DNA from: Montifringilla adamsi
Taxonomy: Eukaryota; Chordata; Aves; Passeriformes; Passeridae
Assembly (NCBI GenBank): GCA_017590115.1
Contig: JAGGNK010010225.1
Location: forward strand, 6,262,001 to 6,326,000
Direction: 5' to 3'
DNA length: 64,000 nt
Position 1 is the stretch's first letter, and each line of letters starts with the position of its first letter. Position numbers and translations under genes: made by a program. This document shows positions 1-12,810 of the stretch, piece by piece. The notes under the pieces were generated by a model. The model saw only the letters and a program-made list of their open reading frames with translations. It did not search any database and was not told the DNA's origin.

Positions 1-3000
1 TTCTGTCACTTTTGCCACCCAAGCATGACATCACAATTTTTCAGGAAAGCGTGTCTTATGGCCTAAGTGCTATTATGGAGCACTCAATAAATGACTTTTT
101 CTGCCCATAATGGAAGGCAGTATGGTATTTACTTTTATTCTCAGAAATTCAAAAAGAGAAAAAGGGTTTTAATTCCTTATAAGTATAGCTAGTGCAAAAT
201 CAAGAGATGTTAAATTCGGTCAATATTCAACAGCCTTTGGGCAGGTTAAGTGCCATGCTACTTGGATGCCAATTAATTGGTAGTGAAATTCCAACCATTG
301 AATCAGCATCCTCTCTTCCCAGCATCAAATTCTGGCTTGGAGAAAGTCCTACACCCTGGAGATTTTGTCCCTGTAACACCATCTTGCTGGAGAAATTATC
401 ATGGCAATCATGGGAAAGGTTGTAGAGATTTCTTGATGAAGCTTCTCCTCTGCACAGTTTTTAGTTATTATCAGTTCCCAGTGGATTATTTAGTCAGCCA
501 GATTTACACCAATAACCCAGTAGTGAAGGACTACTTGAGCACTCTGGGCTCTCTAATGATCTTACAACACTTCTGATTAACAACATGTAAATAAATAGAA
601 AGGCTAAGAGGCTAAAGCCGTGAATTGCCAGGAATAACGGTTGTTCATCTCCAGAAAGTCTCTCATCTGTTCTGAGTCAAAACTCATTGCTTTAAGTGTC
701 AGAAACAAGCAAAGGTTCCAACTCATTTCTTTCTGGGGTTCAGGTTTGCCTTGGCATAAAATTTGGCCAAAAGACAACCTATTCTCACTTTTGCTGGGGC
801 GGGGGGGTGTGGTGGGGAGCGGAAAAGAAATTAAGACTCTATAGGATGTTGGGATTTTGTTGCTTTTGGGTTTTTTTTAACAGGGATGTAAGAAAGATTT
901 ATACCTACTGAGAACCTCAACAACTGCTCAGATAGTTCACATGCAGCAGAGCGTAGTTTAGAGTTCTTGCTCAAGGTGAAATTGTGAACAAATGACAGCC
1001 CTAAGCAGAAAAATCTAACTCTTGCAATCCCTTTCTACTGGAGCACTTCTCTCCCAAGCACACACTTGGATTTAGCTAGAGAAAGACTCTCACTTACATT
1101 GGAATTATACAGCAGTATTTAGGGTAGCTGGAAACCTATATTGGGCTCTTTCACCTCCACCCAACAAGAAAGGAAAGAAAATTACTCAGAACCATCATTC
1201 ATGATCATAATCAGATGTGGCAATGTGCTCAAGGATACCTTGCTCCCACAGAGACTGGATCTCTTAAGAAAAAAAGCAGATAATTGTTTTTGACGATGGC
1301 CTGAAGAACTGAAGGAGAATAACTTGAAGATGACTTATAATACAACACAGGCACTGTATGGTGCTCTTCAGATAACTAAAATATGGAAAGATGAAAAGGG
1401 AATTTATTTACTTTGAGGCTGAGCTAATAGCTTTCAGGAATTCACTGAAATACTAAATAAATTCTTCAACAACTGCCACCACCTATTATTATACATTTAC
1501 TTCAAGGAGCAGATGAAACATCATATTAGCTTTATATTTTTATTTTTTCATTTCTTTCTTTCTTTAATCTTGTTCCAGTTCAACTTTTAAACTAAATGTT
1601 TAAGCATGAAACACTAAATAGCCCAGAGATTTAAATACTCAATCTTTCACTTGTAGCTCAGTTATATAACTGAGATAAACAGTAACAAATATGTAATGAT
1701 TAGTTGGTATTAAACATGGTTTTAGAAGATACAGAATATGTAAGTCTCATGAGTTAACATTACTCGGTACTCATTAACCTAAAGACAAGATGCTATTGAT
1801 TTAAAAGTCAGAAAGTAAAGTAAAAAGTAAGTAAACACATAAAAGTAAGACATAAATACATATTTTACATTTTATCAGAGTGCCCAACTGCACCATATCA
1901 TTTGATCACATGCCTGGTCTTTTAATTGCCTGCTACTGAGCAAATGGATGCTTGGGTATTTTTAATGAACAGAAAAATACTGGAACACTAAATGAAAAGA
2001 TATTAAAATAAAGTTGCCAGAGTCAAAACCAGTAATGTAAACAACTTAAATTAAAAGCAAACAAACAAAAAATAACAGCCCTTCAGGGAACACAGAATTG
2101 TTCAGTGATACAAAGCCTGGAAACTTAGAGACAAAGTTAATTTCAACATGTCAAGGTAGAAAAATGCATTGAACACATTACTTCTTTATTGTATGTGTGG
2201 GATTTCCTTGGTAGCAGCCACTTGGGAAAAAAGCAGTTAAATCAAACTTCAAATCACAAATAATAAAAAAGCAATCATTATGCACTGATCATAATCATAT
2301 GGTTATTGCACAAACTCAAGATCCTCCTTCCTATACATGGATGATTTAGAAATGAAACTGCTCATTTCACTAATGCCCATAAATATCCTTACATTTCATC
2401 TTTTCCAAATATTTAGGCTTTGCAATCATAAGGCTCATTTCATCAAAGAACATTGCATGCATACTGGGAAAGGGATCCGATGTCTAAACCAGCACATGGC
2501 CAGGGGGCCTTAATCAGGACTTCCTACAAAAAGGATCTCTCCCAAGAGATGTGAGAAAACAAAGCAGAGCCATCAGACAGAGAACCTGTGAACACAAAAG
2601 GAAAAGGTCAACACACAAGACAGTAGAAACCATTACATGAATGAGCACGAAACTCACATGAGAGAGGAGAGATGGAAAAACAAATTAAAGGGAAGATCTC
2701 GGCAGTCAGTCCTGCCAGCACTGAGAATTTTGGTGTCAACTACCACTCTAGGAGCTAAGTGTGGTTTGTGCTTTACTAGGAAACATACCACAGATTAGAA
2801 GTGAGGAGAAAACCTGTCTAAATGTTGTAGAAGAAAGAGAAATAATGAAACATATTGGTCTTCCTAGAAGTATCTAGATTAGGATCACCCAGATATTCCC
2901 ACTCAAAATGAGACAGTTATTGTCTACAACCATTACAAGAACAGTTAAGATTGTTATAGACATAATCCATAGATTATCTCCCTATTATCACACAAGGGGT

Positions 3001-3094
3001 GTAGAGAGAAGCTAAAACATAAACTGGGTTCTCCAGGCTCAGATACAAAATGTACGTGAATACGATGAGAACTATAATACCTAGTCTCGGGTTA
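1..3094. other. Unique AT-rich non-coding DNA
   Basis: No coding exon, RNA gene or recognisable mobile element is visible. Open frames are under 100 codons and overlap each other on competing frames, as chance frames do. The stretch holds one guanine-rich patch (796-817, listed separately), a short TTTC run near 1552-1565, and two segments of mixed non-repetitive sequence (about 1875-1970 and 2330-2460, the latter with a TTGCATGCAT core) that might be conserved regulatory DNA, though nothing in the sequence alone proves it. Confidence 0.6.
796..817 (+). other. G-quadruplex motif
   Basis: Guanine tracts of 4, 7 and 4 bases (796-799, 801-807, 814-817) give four runs of at least three G when the 7-base tract is split, with loops of 1, 1 and 6 bases. 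This satisfies the standard G3+N1-7 quadruplex pattern on the + strand. Whether it folds or matters is unknown, and no gene or promoter is recognised beside it. Confidence 0.5.
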
Positions 3095-3480
3095 TGTTCG
3101 ATCCAATGGGGACTCCCAAGACGAGTGAAGAGATAAGAATCTTGACTCCATGTTTCAGAAGGCTGGTTTATTATATTATGATATATTAAAATTATATACT
3201 AAAACTATACTAAAAGAATAGAGAGAAAAGGATCCATCAGAAGGCTAGAAAGAACAAGAATGGAATGAATAACAAAGGCTCCTGACTCCCAGAGAATCTG
3301 AGCCAGCTGACTGTGATTGGCCATTAATTAGAAACAACCAACATGCACCAACCACAGATGCACCTGTTGCATTCCACAGCAGCAGATAGTTAATTGTTTA
3401 CATTTCTTTCCTGAGCTCCTCAACTCCTCAGGAGAAAAATCTTAGCAAAGGATATTTCATGAAATATCATGGCTACATCA
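3095..3480 (-). mobile_element. Solo LTR of an endogenous retrovirus, passerine type
   Basis: Read on the minus strand this is a long terminal repeat. It has a CCAAT box (complement of 3316-3320, inside a TGGCCAATCACAG-type context), then a very AT-rich block with TATA-like words (about 3175-3215), then an AATAAA polyadenylation signal (complement of 3167-3172). The + strand text runs from TGTTCGATCC to GGCTACATCA, so it starts TG and ends CA. The flanks GGTTA (3090-3094) and GGTCA (3481-3485) could be a 5-bp target duplication with one mismatch. The word order resembles an LTR family I know from songbird genomes; the family name is not certain. No primer-binding site, gag, pol or env is next to it, so it is probably a recombined solo LTR. 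The ends are uncertain by about 20 bp. Confidence 0.7.
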
Positions 3481-3910
3481 GGTCAACTGCAACCACACCT
3501 TCAGCCTTGGGGGTCTAACTGGTTTAAAATGTATTCTCTTTGCTCTTATACCTGCTTTCTGATATTTAAGTTTGCCTCATTTTTCAGTGCATTCAACTTA
3601 TGCACAATGTTCCTGTACATCATTACATTTTATGTGCATGGACACACAATTTTGTGTCCATTAGAACAAAACCAGATTTGATGTCCTCTGGCAGAAACAT
3701 CTCCAGGGGTAGGGACGGCTAGTCTCAATTGGTAACTAGGCTCGCTGCTGGTTCATTGCATGGGTTGGAGCTCAACCCCTGCTATGAAATACTCCTTTAC
3801 ATCAGTCTGACTGTTTTGCAAGCCTGTTAACAAGATGATTATATAGTAAATATTGATTATAAAGTAGATAAATAATGATGATTATAAAGTAAATACAGAT
3901 GATGCTGGCT
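3481..3910. other. Short unique spacer between LTR and CR1
   Basis: No gene or recognised repeat is seen. The segment from 3481 to 3718 may be flank or an extra piece of the retroviral insertion, because the 8-mer CTAGTCTC occurs at both 3081-3088 and 3719-3726. Imperfect repeats of the type ATTATAAAGTA(A/G)AT occur around 3838-3897, just before the CR1 copy. Confidence 0.4.
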
Positions 3911-4162
3911 GGCTGAGAAAGTTGGGGCTGTTCAACCTGGAGAAGAAAAGGTGGTGTGGAGACCTCATAGCAGCCTCCGAGTACCTGAAGGAGGCCTGCA
4001 AGGAAGCCAGAGAGGGCAAGGAAGCCAGCAGTGTTCAAGGCCAGGTTGGATGGGGCATTGAGCAACCTGCTCCCAGAGGAGGCATTCCTGTCTGTGGGAC
4101 AGGGGTTGGGGCTAGATTATCTTTAGGGATCCTTCCAACTCATGCCATTCTGTGATTGTATG
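3911..4162 (+). mobile_element. CR1 LINE, 5'-truncated 3' end
   Basis: About 250 bp of the 3' end of a chicken-repeat-1 retrotransposon on the + strand. Diagnostic pieces in order are TTCAACCTGGAGAAGAAAAG, GACCTCATAGCAGCCT, GAGTACCTGAAGGAGG, a TTGGATGGGGCATTGAGCAA segment, and GGATCCTTCCAACTCATGCC. It closes with the degenerate 8-bp terminal repeat ATTCTGTG/ATTGTATG (4147-4162) that CR1 elements carry instead of poly-A. Only the C-terminal tail of the reverse-transcriptase frame and the 3' untranslated region remain, and no functional protein is left. Substitutions relative to the usual CR1 text mark it as an old copy. Heavy 5' truncation is normal for CR1. Confidence 0.9.
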
Positions 4163-5522
4163 GTTTGTATATATAAGAATATATATGATATACATGCAGA
4201 AGTTACAGGCAGTAATAGACTACAGTGAATGCTCCAGGTTTCCTGTGCATTGAGAGCCAAGTCTCCACATGAAGTAAATTCATATAGATCAATGGAAGTT
4301 GATCAAAAGCTTTTCTTTTAGCTTTTCTTTCATCAACTTTGCAGGATTTTGCCACACAAATGAATTAACTGTATGAGGTCAAAGAGTTCAGTAAAAGTAG
4401 CAGTATATGCATTCTAATTTATATTATTTACTCCCTACTTTTTAATTAGATGTGAGTGTGATGCACTTTTAAAAAAGTGAGGCTTGATTTTGAGTAACTC
4501 AGTCTTGGAGGTATTCCAGAGTTCTTGTTTTTGAGACCTAGTCCCCTCCACTGTGCCTTGAATACACAAGGGCTCCAGGCTCTGAATCACCAGTCACTAG
4601 AAATGTAGGTCATAAGTTTTCAGCTGTATTTCTCATTGTTTCAATTTACTGAGCACTGACTCACCACGATAGCTGTTAAACTCCATTACTGCCAGAATGT
4701 CAATGTTTAACATGTTTTTCTAAACTGAACCATATGATTTTCTGTTCCTACTGCAGAGTGATTGCACTCCTTTCCTCTACTTTTAATATTCCTTTTGATA
4801 AACTATACTACTATAGCAATAACCCTGAACTCTCAGAAGTTACCGTGCATTAAAAATAAATGTTCTGAGATGCCATTCTACAGAATGGGATGTACAATAC
4901 ATCCTAGATAGCAATTTTGGAATTTTTATGAGAAACATACTGTAATGCAAAATAAAACTTACTCTGTAAATTATCTGTTAGAAAATGTTATTCTTCAAAT
5001 TTGGTTTTTTATTATCCAAAATGAAATAGGCCTTCATATTGTCATGTGAAATGACATTGCTCTTCCAGTAATATAAATGGAATTGTTGGTATAAAGAAAA
5101 CAAAGCACTCAAACCTCCTCCTTTTTAACTACTCCAGTGCAGAATAGTATTCTATATTTGCATTGACATTTATTTAAACTGGAGAATAGGTATGGAATTA
5201 ACAATTACTTTTTCCTTACACATTTTATTTCAGAAGGGTATTTAAGAACCAGGCATCGTCAGTAGGAATGGAGGGAGGAAGCTTGTGAGACATGAAAAAC
5301 AAAAGGTGAAGTTCAGCAGCTCTTAAAATGTTGCTGCATAGAGATCCAGGGTTTTTAGTCCCTTCCCACTACTACACAAAATCCTGTCTGATGAAGAGCT
5401 AAAGTTGAGATTCAGTGTTATAATAAAGTACACCTGATAAAAATTAAATACTCAAATTCTAATGATCACAGCTACATTTTCCATTAATCTTTTCCAGCCT
5501 TGTGATTGAAGGAGTCTTCTTG

Positions 5523-5554
5523 TCTTAGATAATAGATTGACACCCTATCTAAGA
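5523..5554. repeat. Inverted repeat, 9-bp arms
   Basis: TCTTAGATA (5523-5531) and TATCTAAGA (5546-5554) are perfect reverse complements separated by 14 bases. There is no nearby gene that would make it a terminator or an RNA element. Confidence 0.5.
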
Positions 5555-6567
5555 TAAAGGTAAATATATGGCCTTTGGGCATGAAATACAAGTGGTAGGC
5601 CATCAACAGGGACCAGGTGCTTTTTATACAGACAACAAACATAATATAAAACTGATGTATACTTCATGGAGACAGAAGGAATTTGGAGCAGACCAAATGA
5701 TTCTAAAACTAAAGTAAATGGAGGAACTTTCTTAATTTCTAAAACTGTTTTCTAAGATAGAAAAAAAACTCTGACACAAGGTTTAGACTATAAAGCTAAC
5801 AGTTTTTATAAAGCAACATTCCAAGTTCACAAAATTACACCTGGATTACAGAGATAAGAAGAGAAAAATCCTTTCTGCTGAGTTCTTATCACCAGTTAAG
5901 CCATTACAGAAAACCAAATATGAAACAGAGGGTTAAGTAACAGATATGGTTTTGAAATGAAGTAATTGTGAAAGACAGGAAGTGCAATAATGGCTGAAAG
6001 TTTAACCTTAGCTTCACCCTTACGTCTTAAACTCCTCATCTTCCATAAATATATTAGACATAATGAACAGATAACCTAGTGGCTGGGACAGACATATCCA
6101 AAGAACCCATTTTGTTGGAGCAGTGTTGATTAAAAGTGGCAGTATTCATTTTGCGAGTCTTAGTAAGAAGCAATATCGTATAACGGTGCCCATTAAAGCT
6201 CTGGGTAAAGCAATACAGTGTGGATTTTTGCAAAGATTTTGATTGTTTTGCCTTCCATTTGCAGTAAGTTACACTAAAATCTGCAAACTGAGACTTGATT
6301 TGGTTTCAAACTCTAGTAAAATCACTGGGGGAAAAAAAAAAAGGTTAAATGATGGCAGGTCCAGCTAGAAATTTCTGTTAACATTGCAAGTCTGAAAAAA
6401 AAAAAATAAACCCAAACCCAAAACTCCATTAAATGGAGTTTTGCCTGCTTTTTACCCTAATAATCATTCCAGTTTCATAGAGAATAGAGGATTGTCTGAA
6501 ACCTGTGTTTCATACAATAGAATCTCTTAGGCAAGTTATTTGAGCTTTTCATACATGTCCTTTGCTC

Positions 6568-6579
6568 ATGAATATTCAT
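6568..6579. promoter_or_regulatory. POU-type palindrome ATGAATATTCAT (copy 1 of 3)
   Basis: A perfect 12-bp palindrome built from two octamer-like half sites (ATGAAT facing ATTCAT), the geometry bound by POU-domain dimers such as Oct, Brn and Pit-1 proteins. The same word recurs at 32508-32519 and 61429-61440. The binding role is inferred from the motif alone. Confidence 0.3.
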
Positions 6580-6698
6580 ACACATGCCCACACAGTGCCA
6601 GAAACAGCAACATCAGCATGGAAAGGAAAGCCATGAGTGGAAGTCAAGGTTACACTAGTGAGCTAACAGTGGAGTATATATAGTGCATATATGTATTG

Positions 6699-6719
6699 TA
6701 TGTATCCACTAGATACATA
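6699..6719. repeat. Short perfect hairpin in TA-rich patch
   Basis: TATGTATC (6699-6706) and GATACATA (6712-6719) pair perfectly around a CACTA loop, at the end of a TA-rich run. It is probably a microsatellite by-product. Confidence 0.4.
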
Positions 6720-9303
6720 TATACGAAAAAAAAACCAGAATTGAAAGGATAATGTCCACACAACACTTCACATTACTTGCATTACTTTCCACATCTCTCA
6801 CAGAGGCAAATTAATTGTCCCCCTTATTGTTACACCACTGTTTGGGAGGGGGTGACACTGGGTTCCATATAAAAAATTACATTTCCTCAGAAGTCTTTGA
6901 AATTCTGCTGTGTTAAATCTGGTTGTTGCTACTCAGATGGGAAATGAACATGTGGAAATGGCATAATTTCAAACTTCTGGCATGAGTCTGTTTTTTAACT
7001 GAGGCATGTTTTCAGGAACACATGTAGACCAGTTGGCAAGGCAAGTGAAGGACACAGTAGATCTGATTCTTCACTACTGAAATATCTTTGGTTCATTTTA
7101 TACATCATAGGCAGTACTACCATATTCTTGAGGAGTTTTCTATGTATGGAACCATGAAGAGAGGGAGAGGATTTTTATTTTTATTACTAATGCCAGGAAG
7201 ATTTCCATGAGATACATCCTGGTTGTCAGTATCTGCAAGCAAGGTTGACAGAGAAGCATGCCCAAATAAAAATTTATATAGTTCTGGAAATACCTGCAAA
7301 GACATATAAATACTGTGAGATCTGTCGAGAAGTGTCTGTTTTTCACAACACCTTCAGTGACAACAGGTGAATGGGTGGAGAGTGCTGAACTAGGAAATCT
7401 AGTATGGTTTTTAAGTTGCATTTGGGAATGTACCAAGACTTTTATCTGGTCTGAGTATCTGAGTTTGTGAAATTAATACAATAGGATTCTGTTCCATACA
7501 TACCTACAGAAGTCTCTGTGAAACACAGAAATTATGGTAACAGCAAATTGTCCATAAAAGAAACATGATTTCTTTGCAATCAAAATTAAAAACTGAAAGT
7601 TACTCTTGGTATACAGCAATTCCTTCCAGCTTGTCCCAAGATCTTCCCATATATTGAAGATCAGATCAGACTCACCAGAACTTTTTTTCCTTATCAGGAT
7701 GTCAGTATTAAATAACAGTGTCTCAGAGATCCCTTCAGCACTACTGGGCAAGAACATGGGTAAAAAAAAAATGTCTTCAGTGGAGCACTGGACTCAAATG
7801 GCTGTTCTCCTAATGACTTATACACTAAGCATCTAAGAAAATATTGATTTCTTTTTTAATTGTACTACTTCTTAGTGTGACGCCCTACTGTTAATACAAG
7901 TGGTGACATTACCTCCTGATCCAGTTAAAATAAATGCCAGTGAATAAGCACAAGTTTCTGCACTCTTCACACTCTCCACTCAGGGAAGAACAACAGGAAA
8001 AAACCTTCAGCTGTTTTCTCAAAATGGTTCTTTATCAGTGTCTTATGTCTCCCCATCCATCACACTACTCAGCTGCCTTTTTAGGCAGCTCATCAGCCTC
8101 ACTCACCAGGGAAGTCTCACTGACTCAGGACGAACATTGTGCCGAGCATCATTTGCAGCACCTTCAGTGACATTCTCCAAAATGTGCAAGATGCAAGAGG
8201 GGCAGAAGAGACTGCAGCACAGCAACAAACACATTTCAGCAAAATCCACCTCTGAATCTAACTGATAATAATTAACTAGGGCTAGAAGGCAGCACATCAC
8301 TAGCCATTACAAAACAAAGGTGTGATACTGTTTAGCACCCACAGAGTTGTTTTCTTAACTAGCAATATATCCCCCCTATTTCTATGTTATATTCCACGAC
8401 AGGGAGCAGAAAGAAAGAAAACATTTTGAATGATGACAGACTAACTTAGTTTTCTATGAAGTCATCTTATTCTTAATGATCTTCTGGTGTTTGGTTGCTT
8501 GGTTTGTTTTTTTTAACTGAAATACCTGCCATTAATTTTATTAAAGTAATTTCTTGCTCTTCAGTGTGTAGCCATACAACATACAATTTTAATAAGATAA
8601 TATTAATATGAAAGGATTTTTCTTTCTTATTTGCTTGTATTTTTTAATCAGTGCATCACATATTATTAAGGAACAATCTCCACCTTTGTATTTACAAAAA
8701 TCTAATCCATAGAGTTTCTAACTTCTATGAAGATATATAATTGAAAGCAGTATTGCCATGATCACTGCCATGGATCCCCAACCACCTCTTAGTCAGCTGT
8801 TAGGGGAAAAAGAAGGAAAATATTGGTTTGGCAAGTCTTTATAAAAACACAAGCACTCGCTACACAGAAACTCTTAATTTCGTATTCAGTCACACTTGCA
8901 AAGTGTTAATGGCATCTAGTACAACAGCACAGTGCTCAACAGAAATACCAAGCAGCTGGTTATGTTGCCTCATGACTATTTTAGATTTGCTTACTTAAAA
9001 TTGCAACCATGAAGCAAGATTATGTAATTTTAAAATAAATTAGGCTTTAAAGGAAAATAGTGAAAGATTATATAGTTATGCTTCTGACCCCAGGAGAAAA
9101 TTTTTTAAAATTAAGGATTATTTTATTAAAATTAAGTCTTACATTGCCTACAAACATTTGTCTTTTAGTTACAATACCCTAAAGGAGATTAATTCATTGC
9201 CTGGATTACAAGCACATGAGCCAAGACTCCAGGCTCTGCCACCAACATCTTGGATGATCTTCGGAAAGTTGCATCATCTCCTTGAGTACTATTTTTTCAT
9301 ATT

Positions 9304-9352
9304 AAAAAAAGGGAGGAAGGGAGGGAGGGAGGGAGAGAGGGAGGGAGGAGGA
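9304..9352 (+). repeat. GGGA microsatellite with G-quadruplex potential
   Basis: A run of seven A (9304-9310) leads into GGGA/GGAA units to 9352. The stretch contains at least four GGG tracts separated by single A bases, which meets the quadruplex pattern, and it is a pure purine strand. A chance 89-codon frame crossing it codes GREGEREGGG-type low-complexity sequence and is not a gene. Confidence 0.8.
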
Positions 9353-9452
9353 AAACCAGCACTAGCATGCTCTCAGAAAGATACTGAGATGCTTGTGGTT
9401 TACTTAGTGGTTTTTAATTTTATTTAGAATCCCAAAATGAAAGTACTCTCGT

Positions 9453-9466
9453 AATGTAATTACATT
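9453..9466. promoter_or_regulatory. Perfect 14-bp palindrome with homeodomain core
   Basis: AATGTAATTACATT reads the same on both strands and centres on TAATTA, the core bound by many homeodomain proteins. Low sequence complexity means chance is a real alternative. Confidence 0.25.
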
Positions 9467-12400
9467 CCCTAAGACAAGGGTTTAATAATGAAATAATGAA
9501 AATCCAAATTCACTTGTTAGATTGCATTGGTTAGAAATGTCATCAAAAGATCATGGTAGAGAAAACATTTAGCAAACCCAAAAAAGAGCACTCAAATCAA
9601 ATAAAACTACCTTATGCTCATAACTAGTGAACATAAGATGTATAGATATGGAAATGAATTAACTAAAATTTTTATCCTGGAACTTAGTTCACACTGGTAA
9701 AGAAATTGATGAAAAGAAGAGCTATTACACTAATTTTAGACATTTTTTCTAATCAGAGGTTTTTGGGAGGGTGGGTAGGCTAGAAGGAGCATCCAGAATC
9801 AGTATCCTTTTTTTATCACCTCCTTGATGAGAAATGGCCTGACTAGAGATTGAAAAAAGACTTCTGGTTTCTTTAGGTACATAAGTTACATGAACCAGCT
9901 AAACAGAAGGCTTTACCATGCCACAAGGCTTTTCTTTCCTTTTATATTATTTTTTTTTCTCTCTCTCCTTTTGACCCTCCTATCCTTCCATTTAGTCTAC
10001 TACAGCTGCTTTTCTTATTTGTTTCTGTGATACTTCTGAGTGCCTCTCATGTTAGAAAGGCAGCTATAAGCCCAGTCCTAAGCACGTTGATATTTGACAG
10101 AATTTACAATGGGTGAGGAGACCAGGTGCTGTGCCTGTCTTTAACTGTAAGATCTGAAGCATGAGGCAGAGGCAGAAACTACATTTTCAGTTTTTGCTGT
10201 TATTTTTTTCCCCCTCTCTCCTTCTGTGTGCATGTTGCTTTGTCATCAGCAAAAGCAACCACAATAGCTCACATCCCTAGTACCTTCTTTCTTCAGTCTT
10301 TCTCCAATAGTTATCACCCTCAGTATCCTCTAAAAGACTGTCAGACAAGATTTTCTAAAAGCAAAGTAAAAAGAAAACTGGTCTCTATAGAAACACTCTA
10401 AACTAATATGAAAGGGAATAATGTCAGCCGTTAAGATGTTTCTTTTTTCTTAACATTTTGCAAGTCTGAGTGGATTCCTCCACCCACAATTTTTATATCT
10501 TTACATAAAAATGCTTAATTTTTTTTGCTATGAGTATAAGCAGACTGAAGCCTGTCTGTATGCAGTTCTGAATGTTGGTTTACATTTTGTAGTGACAGAG
10601 GCACGTTAACCCCTTTAATTCATATTTTCAAAGAGGTTATCAGTAAGGCACTACCAAAAGATTAGAGAACAGAGCAGGCAGGCATTTCTGTGTAGGATGT
10701 CTACACATACACTTAGGTCTAGCACCCTTAAGTGTACATGCTGCAGTGCTGCAGAAGGCAACCCTATGTGTCATTGAACCTGGCCTGTAGTTACACAGCA
10801 CTGCAAAGCACAGCTGCCATAGCCAACTTTGTTTACTCAGCATCACATGGAACTCCATCTGGGTGAGATTTAGAGCTCTTCAAATAATTGGAGACTCCAT
10901 AAAGAATAAGGCATCTTCCCCAAACAACAAAGAAACCGTGGAAAAAAGTGAGAAATGTTTTCTGCTTTGTTGATGGGAGATTATTTGTACCACTTAATTT
11001 TATTTGTATCGCTCTTGCCAACCAGAACTGTCAGTGACAAGTGCTATTTGGACAGCACCGTCCCTAAAATATCTCACTGTTTATGATTATTAGATATACT
11101 ATGTCAAAGTAGCAGTTTTGCCTATGCAATACTATCTTCTTGAGATCTGCAGGGTCAGAAGATGACCAAAATAATCACCACCAGGTTATGCTGGGTAATA
11201 ATCTGAATGTACTGCCCATGGAGATAAATTGCTCAAGACACCTGCAGTGTTCCCCCGAGTGTAGTTCAGTCAGTCCTCATGCTGCCAGGGGAGCTTAGGA
11301 TCACAGAAGGATTAGGGAGACAAAATGTAAAAATTGGGCTTTATATAAGGCTTTTATTAGCCAAACAAAGTACTCTGCATTTCAAACAGAAGGGCCTTTA
11401 TAACCATGGACAGTTCTACCAGAATTGGCTGAGACAGAGCAATCATCTTTCTTGGGAAGATGTGAAAACGAAGTCACTTAAAATAAGAGCAATACTAAGA
11501 CAGACGCATTTCCAGCATTGATGAGGAAGAAGCCCTTGGTATACCATATACTTTTCTTCCATTTTTAATTCTTCATGGTAAAAATCATCATAAATTTAAA
11601 TGCAGTGTTTAAAATACCTTTATATGACCATCTTTAAAATGCAGAAATATAACCTAGTTTTTGTTTTGTTGTTACTTTTAAACCAATTGTTCATAACCAT
11701 TTCTAAAAGTGCAATTAACATAAACTTTAGATTTTAGCATAAAGATAACTATCATTCAAAAGTTTTTCCACCTGTCCAAGAGTGTTTACATTAGAAGAAA
11801 AACATTTAAATTTTCCTTCCACAAGTATTAAGAAATTCACCTCACTAAGACTGAGTCACAGAAAAATAGAATTTTTCTTAAAACACTTCAAGTTTGTGCA
11901 AACAAAAATGCATGAATCTCTCAGTGGATCCTACTTTTCATGCAAAGAAATGACAGACATATTTCTGTGACACATCTTAATTTACTCATAAATCATCTTC
12001 TTAAACCATGTGTTTCACATAATCACAGTGACTGTTTAGCTTAATGCACTGAGAAATCTTCTAGCAAAATGTATATTTATTTATTTATGGGTTTATTTTA
12101 CTATGGTAGTTTTAAAATTAGGATTACATTCATAATTTTTAAACAGTAATCATATTTTAATATCACTTAATGTCCAATGGAAAATCATTGAATAATAAAG
12201 CTCAACATATATTACACAAAGTGGTTTTAATTTTATAAATATAGTTTAAAGCATACAACACAGTATGATGAAGGAAATGTCTCACTGAAAAATATACATA
12301 GATCTTTATATTTTGTAAAGAGCTTTAAAAACACATCCAATGTACTATATCTTCAGTGCATTTCTAATAAAATGGAGATTATTTTAGGATTCATGCAGCT

Positions 12401-12789
12401 GAAGACTATGGAAATCATCATCTTGTGGACACTAAGTTCAAAATTTGCATTCATTCAAACTTTAGAGAATGAAAACTCTAGAACTCTCAGCAAAGATGAA
12501 TAATGAGTATCTATAGGATTCTTTGCTATATTACATAGTTTATGAAATGGACAATTTCTGGAAATATATATTTGTTCTCATTTTAAACTATGAGTTAATA
12601 AAGCAATATCTCTATAGTTGCACCCTCATTTCTACTCATAAATGAAAATACATCTCCAAGTTTAAAACTCTGGCCTACAGTAGGCTTTTCACTTTTCAAG
12701 TGTTCTTGAAAACTACCATTGATGACAACTGATTGTTTCATTTAAATGTTTCATTTAAGCTGTATGCATCAGCAACATTTTTACTTTTC

Positions 12790-12810
12790 TTTTTTTTTTT
12801 TTTTTTTTTT
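12790..12810. repeat. T21 homopolymer
   Basis: Twenty-one consecutive T bases following TTTTC. No retrocopy body or CR1-type end is recognised beside it, so it is scored as a simple repeat. Confidence 0.8.

Larger units (their letters stand above)
4163..9303. other. Unique AT-rich non-coding DNA
   Basis: No gene or mobile element is recognised. Small structures seen are an 8-bp inverted repeat AAGTTGAT/ATCAACTT (4306-4313 and 4332-4339) enclosing two GCTTTTCTTT direct repeats, the inverted repeats at 5523-5554 and 6699-6719, a POU-type palindrome at 6568-6579, and A-runs of 11-12 near 6330-6405. A TA-rich patch lies at 6673-6725. Frames around 7117-8300 overlap on both strands and look like chance. 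Confidence 0.6.

Noticed and set aside
3091..3106. GTTCGATCC, like a tRNA B-box / T-loop
   Set aside because: No acceptor, D-arm or anticodon stem can be laid around it, and it lies at the end of the LTR.
3802..4155. Frames on both strands over the first CR1
   Set aside because: They cover the CR1 3' end and are remnants or shadows of the retrotransposon, not host genes.
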